Source: Gammaproteobacteria bacterium HGW-Gammaproteobacteria-11 (GTDB lineage: Bacteria; Pseudomonadota; Gammaproteobacteria; Pseudomonadales; Pseudomonadaceae). Taken from it: a stretch of DNA of 64,000 bases. Below, piece after piece: positions 17,401-24,656 of this stretch. Made by a program: the position numbers and the translations under genes. The stretch spans positions 62,001 to 126,000 of the forward strand of contig PGZJ01000002.1 of assembly GCA_002840055.1 (NCBI GenBank), in the 5' to 3' direction. The notes under the pieces were generated by a model, which searched no databases, was not told the DNA's origin, and saw nothing but the letters and a program-made list of their open reading frames with translations. Position 1 is the stretch's first letter. Each line of letters begins with the position of its first letter.

Positions 17401-17787
17401 GCAAAAACCCTGCTGGTGGTCACCTTCGACAAGAATGGCGGCCTGTTTGACCATCAGCCGCCACCCTACGCGCGCAAACCCTGGCCCAATGATATTGCCG
17501 ACGGATTCCAATTCGATATCATGGGGCCACGGGTGCCTGCCGTCTTCGCCTCACCCTGGATCAAACCGCAGACCGTTCTGCGCAGTGACAGTGGCCGAAG
17601 CTTTGACGCCACCTCCTTCGCTGCGACCTTGCTGGATTGGTTCGGCGTAGCGCGCGAAACCTGGGGGTTGGGCGACCGGATCACCGAGGCACCGACCTTT
17701 GAGAACCTGTTGACCGAACAGGAGCCACGTAAACTGGCACCGCAATTTCCGGTGCCCTACGACAAGGACTTCCCCCAGGGCGGGTAA
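14431..17787 (+). CDS. Large phosphoesterase (phospholipase C/acid phosphatase family) with N-terminal repeat region
   Basis: An 1118-residue protein. The C-terminal part (about 670-1095) is a phosphoesterase of the bacterial phospholipase C/acid phosphatase family: HVVYYMLESRSFDNVLGW (E685, the family's ENRSFD motif), DPWHD at 754-758, and FDKNGGLFDHQPPP at 999-1012, where the usual acidic residue after D1000 is Lys. Residues about 430-630 hold four repeats with the pattern GNYVL-x-W and WxFDP, like propeller blades. Residues 1-420 are unrecognised. No signal peptide is visible. A TTG at 14461 with AAGGA 7 bases upstream is an alternative start. It begins a four-gene rightward cluster. Confidence 0.85.
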   Translation: MYSNHHKDRILPTHHSASKHNSIDIGLGYYEDIAGLFSFGEDSPDLVDTLTFVFSQTLQRDMFFGSWAQAYRNGNGEYRLKITSPTHDVSAYAVLIPQYIAAGKLALASYYQNIPATAREGWEFLLPFGLAMANVKSIQLLHFPPLETFTYKDYLYSPTNRRWECLLAQNGFHGANNTPVERIIDVAPIAAPGGAGNELSDYNNAFIPYAKAQLQNFLQPLAVSDNKVTQPMVAYGGPVHEWLQQAFELPQVPGVLELVALNILTAEAGQNAPTTWVLCANHPSEYLYDTDLPLSDACKPNGDYPAPITVMCQDLVAAGWQAHMSEHPADDPHKVLAAQQERWGWDPVSKSVKTDKIPTLLAIMQEQNEAFSLDNDSFTPTAAQSSASSFVLARSASSKAYASYAFLPQADPAFSPVQMDPHASLPASNRLMQVGGYLLDWTPATSDDDLIHYRVVAFDRDGSNPLAEEAVAYGSWSKEKFFGDYRSNFGASFAQIELIGLPGYVLSLIPAAGRRSYQLWRFDPQAEYDCLSAGDFSSGGFRDIGADRELYPIGNYVLDRLGANYRVWSFDPQTSPPLALPTVQSGNWHGIDQSDAMTVVGNYVLTWKPQDLSAGCRIWAFDPRNADPLGGAPINTSALPEGFSADSSLFGVIPSQPARQALEHMPGTIEFMRSKIEHVVYYMLESRSFDNVLGWLYARGQTDGLNWVGAHADGFRGLDASMSNPLPNGQAAYVSQYMDGKLSNDYVLGGPAQDPWHDNSDVLMQMFHGYDGYAERKQPTMDGFAWNQNSAEVLSSFSPLQLPVLNGLAKAYALSDDWFSSVPGGTDVNRGFSVSGSAYNRLGTWEGGTAYQDWPDVAHRQSVWNTLWCHGHQNWKIYYSILWEEAIFTHQLYLKGQIPEVDAALAKASAEAQSSGGLPNSTWIAPLEQFYADVKNNSLPAFSYLEPAWVGNECTSYHPGSSSAGLNSLVPGERALNEIYQALSSNPELWAKTLLVVTFDKNGGLFDHQPPPYARKPWPNDIADGFQFDIMGPRVPAVFASPWIKPQTVLRSDSGRSFDATSFAATLLDWFGVARETWGLGDRITEAPTFENLLTEQEPRKLAPQFPVPYDKDFPQGG

Positions 17788-17816
17788 GTCCCTTCGGGCA
17801 GGTTAACCACACGCAG

Positions 17817-18638
17817 ATGGAATCTATGCTTTATTACTTCGGCTTTGGTTCCAACATGAGCCGGCTCTCGCTGAGGGCCAAGGGCGTCGAGCCCAAAGCA
17901 TCGACAAGGGCCGTGCTGCGTGGCTGGCGTTTGCGCTTCAACGTGCAGCACTTTTTCCGCCATGAAGGCGGTGTGGGCAATATCGAGCACACCGGGAACC
18001 CGCATGACTGTGTTCTCGGCGTGTTGCACCACTGCACGGACGAGGCCCTGCCCCTGCTCGATCAGGCCGAAGCCTACGGCCATGGCTATGACCGTATCGA
18101 GGTGGTGGTGCAACCCGGTGATCGCTGTGCAGAAGACAGCCCGGGTATCACCGCCATCACCTACGTGGGTATGCCGGAATTTATCGACGACCGCTGCCTG
18201 CCCAGTCAGCGCTATTTGAACATTATTCTGCAGGGCGGCCGCGAGGCCGGGCTGGACGCCAACTACCTGCAGACGCTGGCCAGTCAGCCGCTACACCCGG
18301 TCGAAGACTACCCGCCGTTCACCCCGCCACCCGGCGATTATCCGGTCTTTGACCGCGACTCGCTGGCTGCGCAACCGCTCTGTACTGCCCTTTACGGCGC
18401 GGTGTTCGATATGTCTGCAGCGCGCCCGCTGCACACCTTCATGAAAGGGTTTCTGGGTGGCCGGGATATGACACTGTTTCACCTCCGGCGACTGGACAGC
18501 AGCGCGCTTGAGGAAAACATCGACGATATTCGCCATGGGCGCCTGAATCAGGCGCAAAAAAAGTACCTCAATGCCTATCTGAATGAATATGCCAGAGAGT
18601 ATCGTTACGTTGGCTGCTATAACTACGATAACGATTGA
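17817..18638 (+). CDS. Gamma-glutamylcyclotransferase-like protein
   Basis: A 273-residue protein with the gamma-glutamylcyclotransferase (GGCT/AIG2-like) fold. The substrate-loop signature YYFGFGSNM sits at the N terminus, and LLDQAEAYGHGYDRIEV carries the acidic residue expected in the active site. The C-terminal extension (about 170-273) is longer than in minimal GGCT proteins. Enzymes of this fold release 5-oxoproline from gamma-glutamyl compounds; the substrate here is unknown. It begins 29 bases after the phosphoesterase and 9 bases before the next gene, so it probably belongs to one transcript. Confidence 0.82.
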   Translation: MESMLYYFGFGSNMSRLSLRAKGVEPKASTRAVLRGWRLRFNVQHFFRHEGGVGNIEHTGNPHDCVLGVLHHCTDEALPLLDQAEAYGHGYDRIEVVVQPGDRCAEDSPGITAITYVGMPEFIDDRCLPSQRYLNIILQGGREAGLDANYLQTLASQPLHPVEDYPPFTPPPGDYPVFDRDSLAAQPLCTALYGAVFDMSAARPLHTFMKGFLGGRDMTLFHLRRLDSSALEENIDDIRHGRLNQAQKKYLNAYLNEYAREYRYVGCYNYDND

Positions 18639-18647
18639 GGAGTTTGC

Positions 18648-19358
18648 ATGTCGTCTTTCCCGCCTGCGTTAGCGCACAACACCATCGAAGAGATACTGCC
18701 GGACGTGTTTTTCGTCACCGGTGCCATGGCAACAGTACTCATGGACCTGGATTGGCAGTTCAGCCGCAACATGACCATTGTGCGCGATGGCCAGCGGCTG
18801 ATCCTGATCAACTCGGTGCGGCTGGATGAGAACGGCCTCAATGCACTCGATCGTCTGGGCAAGGTCACCGATGTGATCAGGCTGGGCGCGCTGCATGGGC
18901 GTGATGATGCCTTCTATCTGGACCGTTACCAGGCCCAGTACTGGGTAATGCCCGGCATGCAGCCAGAACCGCAGGGCAACGTCCGCATCCTGGGCGAGGA
19001 CGCGTTGCCGCTCGGCAATGCATCGGTGTTCAGGTTCGAGACCAGCAAGATTCCCGAGGGCGTACTTCACCTGCAGCGTGATGGCGGTATTCTGGTGGCC
19101 TGTGATGCCTTGCAGAACTGGCTGCAGCCAGACGAGCATTTCTGCCCGGCTTCGCAGCAACGCATGCAGCAGATGGGTTTCTTTACTCCGGCCAATATTG
19201 GCCCGGTGTGGCTACAGGCAGCGGAGCCCAAAGCCGAAGATTTCAGCCGCCTGAACACACTGGATTTCAGACACGCCCTCTGCGGCCACGGCGAGCCCCT
19301 GCTCGACAACGCCAAGGCGGGTTTCAGCGCGACCTTCAGTCGGCTGTTCGACTGCTGA
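18648..19358 (+). CDS. Metallo-beta-lactamase-fold-like protein without the zinc motif
   Basis: A 236-residue protein whose layout resembles the metallo-beta-lactamase fold: SRNMTIVRDGQRLILINSVRLDENGL matches the first strands, and IRLGALHGRDDAFYLDRY sits where HxHxDH is normally found, with only one His and two Asp retained. A later VACDALQNW and a C-terminal HALCGHGEPL take the places of the other metal ligands. It may bind metal differently or not at all. GAGGAG precedes the ATG. It is spaced 9 bases from the previous gene and 25 from the next. Confidence 0.7.
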   Translation: MSSFPPALAHNTIEEILPDVFFVTGAMATVLMDLDWQFSRNMTIVRDGQRLILINSVRLDENGLNALDRLGKVTDVIRLGALHGRDDAFYLDRYQAQYWVMPGMQPEPQGNVRILGEDALPLGNASVFRFETSKIPEGVLHLQRDGGILVACDALQNWLQPDEHFCPASQQRMQQMGFFTPANIGPVWLQAAEPKAEDFSRLNTLDFRHALCGHGEPLLDNAKAGFSATFSRLFDC

Positions 19359-19383
19359 GCGGCTTACCCTAAAGAGGCACCTG

Positions 19384-22300
19384 ATGCAGAGCGAATTACA
19401 GCTGCCCGGATATCAGATCCTCTCCTGCCTGTGGCGTCATTCAGGCTTGGTGGCGTATCGCGCAAAGCGCATCGCGGATGCCGTCGAAGTCAGCATCGAA
19501 ACCCTGGATACCGAGTATCCGGACCGCCGTCAGGTGGCCACGCTGAACCATGCCGCCAACATCACCTCGCGTCTCGAGAAGGTCAAGGGTGTACGTCGGA
19601 TCCACGCGATACTGCCGCATGGCAGCGGTAACCTGGCGCTGGTCAGTGATTTCTTCGACAGTTCGCTCGCCGCCATGCTGCAGGACAGCAGCAACAGGCG
19701 CATGCCGGCACTGCAGGTACTGGACATTGCCCGGACCCTGATTCAGATCCTCGGCGATATTCACGCCCAGGACATTGTGCACAAGGCGCTGACACCGCAT
19801 AACGTGCTCTATGACGCCAGAACCGGGGCGCTGGCATTGACCGGCTTTGGCATTGCCTCGGAACTGGGGCAGGAACGCCAGGCCACACAGTTGCCGAGCC
19901 TGCCAGAGGGTGGACTGGCGTATATTTCGCCGGAACAGACCGGGCGCATGAACCGCAGCCTGGACTACCGATCCGATTACTATTCGCTCGGGGCACTGCT
20001 GTTTGAACTGCTGATCGGTCAGCCGCCATTCAGCGCAGACAACACCCTTGAGTGGGTCCATAGCCACATCAGCCGACTGCCTCCAGTACCCCACGAGCTG
20101 TATCCGGGCATACCCGAGGCCGTGTCCGCCATCATCCTCAAACTGCTGGCAAAGTCACCCGAACAACGCTACCAGAGCAGCCACGGCCTGCTCCATGACC
20201 TGTCGCGTTGCGCCACAGCACTGGAACGCGATCAGCCTCTGGCGCCCTTCCCTCTGGGCGAACAGGACCACCTGCAAAAGTTTCTGATTCCCCAGGCGCT
20301 CTACGGTCGTGAGCAGGAGTTGCAGATGCTGCTGGCGCTGTTCGAGCAGGCGGTTGCCGGACAGACCCGCTTCTGTCTGGTCCACGGCTACTCGGGTGTC
20401 GGCAAGTCGGCACTGGTCAACGAGATAGATCGGCATCAGATCCGTGAACGCGGTTTTCTGGTGCAGAGCAAGTTCGACCAGTTCCAGCAGGGAGAAGCCT
20501 ACTCGGCCCTGGCCGCGACCTTCCGTGGACTGGTGCAGCAGATCATGCTGGAGCCGAAGGACCAACTGGCGGGTTGGCGCGAGCGTCTGCTCGCTGCGCT
20601 GGGCCCCAATGGCGCACTGATGATTGAGCTGGTACCCGAACTGGCACTGATCATCGGTGAGCAGCCGGCGGTCAATCCGCTGCCCCCGGCCGAAAGCCGC
20701 AACCGTTTGCAACTGATACTCAGCGCTTTTTTGCGGGTGTTTGCCAGCCAGGGGCATCCGGTGGTTCTGTTCCTTGATGACCTGCAATGGAGTGACACCC
20801 CGACCCTCGACCTGTTGCGCCATATTGTCACCTCCAGAGAACAAAGCCATCTGTTGCTGATCGGCGCTTACCGCAGCAACGAGGTTGGCTCCGGTCACCC
20901 GCTGAAGTTTCTGCTGGACGACCTCAACGACCACGCGCGGATTCGGCAGATTCAACTGCGACCGCTGGACCAGCACTCGATACAACAGTTGGTAGCCGAT
21001 GCCCTGCGCTGCCAGCCGGAAAACAGCTGCGCACTCAGCGAGATGTTGTTTCAACGGGCCCAGGGCAACCCGTTTTTCACCAACGAATTGCTGCGCCAGC
21101 TGCATGCCGAAGGGGCCATCTGGTCCGACCCGGGCAGCGGTCAGTGGCAGTGGCAACTCGACCGGGCCAGTTGGGACCGGGCCAGTAATGATGTGGTCGA
21201 GTTCATGCTGGACAACCTGCGGCAATTGCCCGAAGACACACAAAGCGTGCTGCAGCTGGCCGCCTGCATCGGCAACAGCTTTACCCTGCAGACCCTGGCG
21301 ACCATTTGCGAGCAACCCCTGGGCGAAACCGCTCGAGCGCTGCTGCCTGCGTTGAAACAGTACACGGTGCTGCCCTTGCATACCGACTATCGCCTGGCCC
21401 GGCATCAGGACAGGAATCTGGCATTCAACCCGGACTACCGCTTTCAGCATGACCGCGTGCAGCAGGCGGCCTATCAACTGATTGGCACTGATGAGTTGCC
21501 GCGGGTACACCTGTCGATCGGCCGCCTGATGCTGCAGCACAGTGGCAGCCAGGTAGCCGATGAGCAACTGATCGATATCGTCAATCATCTCAATCAGGGC
21601 TGTTCGCTGATCAGTTCAACCACCGAGCGCCAGCAGTTGGCTGAGCTCAACCTGCGTGCGGGCCGGCGCGCGCGTGATGCCTCTGCCTACCAGCAGGCCC
21701 TGGACTACCTGCTGATGGCCCGGGCAATGCTGCCGGATGACGCCTGGTCAACGCTGCCCGCACTGATGGCCAGCCTGGCGGCGGAAATGCAGCTGAACCT
21801 GTACCTGACCGGCCGTACCCGGGAGGCCGACCACTGGCTGGAGCAGATGCTCGCGCATGCCTCCTCCCCCTTGCAACGGGCTGACATCCTCGCTGTGCGC
21901 TGCCGACAGAACGCCACACTGGGCAGGATGCAAGCCTCCATTCGCGCGGCAATCGAGGGACTGGAACTCCTGGGGGTGAACTTCAGTGAGCACCCCAGCG
22001 AAGAAGAGGTTGCACTGGAAGTACGACTGGTCAAACACTATCTCAATGGCCGCAGCATTGCCGAGCTGGTCAACGCCCCGATCATCGACGATCCCGCCAC
22101 CCTGACGGCCATGCGCCTGCTGATGGAGATCTTTGCTTCGGCCTTCCTCTCCGGCAGCAATCTGTTCAGCTATCTGGTGCTGAAGTCGGTCAACCTGGCA
22201 CTGCATCGCGGCAACTGTCCGGAGTCGGCCTTTGCCTACGCCGCCTACGGCATGCTGCTGTGTGGCGAGCTGGATGAACCGGCCCTGGGCTATGAGTATG

Positions 22301-24435
22301 GCCGGGTCGGCCTGGCAATCAATGAACGACTCGACGACCTGAGCCTGCGGGCGCGGGTCATTTACGTCTATGCCATGTTCGTGCACCACTGGAGCAATCA
22401 CTGGGCGACTCTGACGCCCTGGTTTCGCAAGGGCATAGAAGCGGGTTACCAGTCCGGCGACCTGCTGTACCTGGCCTACAGCGCCCAGGACTGCGTGATC
22501 TGGGACCCGACCCTGGATCTGGAAGGCGCGCGCCAGCAGCACGCCGAGAACCTGGAAATCGTGCGCGAATGTGCCTACCAGGATTCGCTTGACTCAGGCA
22601 GCCTGTTTTTGCAGATGCAGCGCAACCTGCTTGGCGACACGCAGACAGCCTTCAGTCTGACTAGCGATGACTTCGACGCCGAGCATTGCCTGAATGCCAT
22701 GCGTGAGCGCAACTTTCTGACCGGTATCGCCAACCACAACATATACAGCGCCGAGATCAACCTGCTCTACGGGAATTACACTCAGGCGCTACACTTCGTT
22801 AAGCAGCAAGACAGACTGATCAAGTCTGCGATGTCCTTGCCCCAGTTGGTGCGGTTCTACATCGTCGCCAACCTAACACTGACAACCTGCTACCCGGACA
22901 TGGACGAAACCGAACAACAGCATACCCGCCAGCGCCTGGAGCGGGATCTGGCACGCATGACCCGCTGGGCGGATAACTGCGAGGCCAATTTTCGCCACTT
23001 GCAGTGCCTGATGAGTGCCGAGCTCGCCGGCCTGGATGGCGACCACGACAGCGCGCTGGCGTATTACGACAACGCCATTGACGCCGCACGGCTGAATGGC
23101 TTCCTGCACGACGAAGCTACCGCCTTCGAGCGTGCCGCACGGTATCTGCTGTCACTCGGCAAACGTCGTTCTGCCGAGGGCTACCTGCGTGGTGCCCATG
23201 GGGTGTACAACCGTTGGGGCGCACAACGCAAGGTAGCCCAGCTGGAGGACGAATTCCCGGTACTGCGCGCCTGGGCCCAGACCCAGCTCAACCTGCCGGG
23301 CAGTCACCTGACCAGTCTGGATATCGCCTCGGTGATGAAAGCCTCGCGTGAGATCTCCGGAGAAATGGTGCTGGATCAGCTGCTGCAGAAAACCCTGGCG
23401 ATTCTGCTGGAAAATGCCGGTGGTCAATGGGGCTGCCTGATTGTCCGCTCGGGCGGTGCACTCATGGTCGAGGCGGCCATGCTGCCGGAGTCGACACCGC
23501 ATCATGCTGACCTTCCCGAGCATTGCATGCTCAGCGACGATCAGGGTAACACCCTGGCCCTGCCGATGAGTCTGATAAGTCAGGTCTTTCAGCGCGGTGA
23601 AGCCGTGGTACTGCACGATGCCATGGCCACGAACCCCTTCGACCAGGACCCCTACACCCTGCATATGCAACCACGCTCGGTACTCTGCGTTCCCATTTTT
23701 CGTGAACGTTTTGAAGCCGCCGTGTATATGGAGAACAACCTGACCGACGCAGTCTTCACCGATGACCGGCTGGAACTGATTAGACTCCTGGCCGCCCAGG
23801 CCGCCGTCGCTATCGAAAACGCCCGCCTGTACACCCAGGTACAGGCGCACTCCCGCACCCTGGAGGAAAAGGTGGTGGAGCGCACCGCCAAGCTAGAGGA
23901 ACTGAACAAGGAGCTGCAACGGCTGGCCGACCGCGACGGACTGACCGGGGTCGCCAACCGGCGTTCCGGCGATGCCTATCTGAGGGAGTGCTGGCTGCGC
24001 CGACGGCGCCAACCCCAGCCGCTGTCAGTAATCATGCTCGATGTCGATCACTTCAAGCTGTTCAACGACAACTATGGCCATCAGTTGGGCGACGATTGCC
24101 TGATACAGGTTGCCAGGGCGCTGCAGGATGCGCTGCAACGCTCAACCGATATGGTGGCGCGCTACGGTGGCGAAGAGTTCATGCTGATACTGCCCGACAC
24201 CGACAGCAGCGGCGCGATAACAGTGGCGGAAAACGCCCGTCAGGCAGTCGAGGCACTGGGTATCCGCCACGATCATTCCACGACCCGCGACCGCATCACC
24301 GTCAGTGTCGGCTACGCCACCATGGGGCCGAATGAACAGCGCAGTATCGAGGAACTGGTCTATGCCGCCGACTCCGCGCTGTACAAGGCCAAGCAGAGCG
24401 GCCGCAACCGGATACATGCGGCTGAAACCGTCTAG
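19384..24435 (+). CDS. Multidomain pseudokinase-AAA ATPase-GAF-diguanylate cyclase
   Basis: A 1683-residue signalling protein. Residues about 9-275 are a Ser/Thr kinase-like domain whose catalytic motifs are broken: HKA at 133-135 in place of HRD/HKD, and GFG at 154-156 in place of DFG. Next is a STAND/AAA-type ATPase with Walker A GYSGVGKS (335-342) and Walker B VVLFLDD (460-466), then a long helical repeat region, a GAF domain (about 1315-1480), a short coiled coil and a GGDEF domain. The cyclase is intact (GGEEF at 1595-1599) and keeps the RxxD inhibitory site (RSTD, 1586-1589). It should make cyclic-di-GMP in response to an unknown signal. It is the last gene of the cluster. Confidence 0.9.
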   Translation: MQSELQLPGYQILSCLWRHSGLVAYRAKRIADAVEVSIETLDTEYPDRRQVATLNHAANITSRLEKVKGVRRIHAILPHGSGNLALVSDFFDSSLAAMLQDSSNRRMPALQVLDIARTLIQILGDIHAQDIVHKALTPHNVLYDARTGALALTGFGIASELGQERQATQLPSLPEGGLAYISPEQTGRMNRSLDYRSDYYSLGALLFELLIGQPPFSADNTLEWVHSHISRLPPVPHELYPGIPEAVSAIILKLLAKSPEQRYQSSHGLLHDLSRCATALERDQPLAPFPLGEQDHLQKFLIPQALYGREQELQMLLALFEQAVAGQTRFCLVHGYSGVGKSALVNEIDRHQIRERGFLVQSKFDQFQQGEAYSALAATFRGLVQQIMLEPKDQLAGWRERLLAALGPNGALMIELVPELALIIGEQPAVNPLPPAESRNRLQLILSAFLRVFASQGHPVVLFLDDLQWSDTPTLDLLRHIVTSREQSHLLLIGAYRSNEVGSGHPLKFLLDDLNDHARIRQIQLRPLDQHSIQQLVADALRCQPENSCALSEMLFQRAQGNPFFTNELLRQLHAEGAIWSDPGSGQWQWQLDRASWDRASNDVVEFMLDNLRQLPEDTQSVLQLAACIGNSFTLQTLATICEQPLGETARALLPALKQYTVLPLHTDYRLARHQDRNLAFNPDYRFQHDRVQQAAYQLIGTDELPRVHLSIGRLMLQHSGSQVADEQLIDIVNHLNQGCSLISSTTERQQLAELNLRAGRRARDASAYQQALDYLLMARAMLPDDAWSTLPALMASLAAEMQLNLYLTGRTREADHWLEQMLAHASSPLQRADILAVRCRQNATLGRMQASIRAAIEGLELLGVNFSEHPSEEEVALEVRLVKHYLNGRSIAELVNAPIIDDPATLTAMRLLMEIFASAFLSGSNLFSYLVLKSVNLALHRGNCPESAFAYAAYGMLLCGELDEPALGYEYGRVGLAINERLDDLSLRARVIYVYAMFVHHWSNHWATLTPWFRKGIEAGYQSGDLLYLAYSAQDCVIWDPTLDLEGARQQHAENLEIVRECAYQDSLDSGSLFLQMQRNLLGDTQTAFSLTSDDFDAEHCLNAMRERNFLTGIANHNIYSAEINLLYGNYTQALHFVKQQDRLIKSAMSLPQLVRFYIVANLTLTTCYPDMDETEQQHTRQRLERDLARMTRWADNCEANFRHLQCLMSAELAGLDGDHDSALAYYDNAIDAARLNGFLHDEATAFERAARYLLSLGKRRSAEGYLRGAHGVYNRWGAQRKVAQLEDEFPVLRAWAQTQLNLPGSHLTSLDIASVMKASREISGEMVLDQLLQKTLAILLENAGGQWGCLIVRSGGALMVEAAMLPESTPHHADLPEHCMLSDDQGNTLALPMSLISQVFQRGEAVVLHDAMATNPFDQDPYTLHMQPRSVLCVPIFRERFEAAVYMENNLTDAVFTDDRLELIRLLAAQAAVAIENARLYTQVQAHSRTLEEKVVERTAKLEELNKELQRLADRDGLTGVANRRSGDAYLRECWLRRRRQPQPLSVIMLDVDHFKLFNDNYGHQLGDDCLIQVARALQDALQRSTDMVARYGGEEFMLILPDTDSSGAITVAENARQAVEALGIRHDHSTTRDRITVSVGYATMGPNEQRSIEELVYAADSALYKAKQSGRNRIHAAETV

Positions 24436-24656
24436 CACCCGCCGGCAGCAGCGCGATCAAGCGGTCTCGCTTTATCCTCGATAACTGTTTTTGGCCTTGC
24501 CGGTTTGCTACTCTGTCGCGCTGCCTGATCGCGACCTCCAGATCCCTGTGTTGAAAAACCTGCGCAGGTCTGTGAGATGCCAAGAGATCACCCGGGAAAT
24601 GCGCGAACCTGAGGTCGGCACAAACCCGGCAAGACACAATTTCTCAATGGATTAAG

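Noticed and set aside
20155..21588. 477-codon open frame opposite the multidomain cyclase
   Set aside because: Low-complexity Gln-rich translation that mirrors the real protein; no initiation signals.
3636..24656. Prophage or integrated element carrying the accessory genes
   Set aside because: No integrase, transposase, phage structural gene, tRNA target or flanking direct repeat was recognised.
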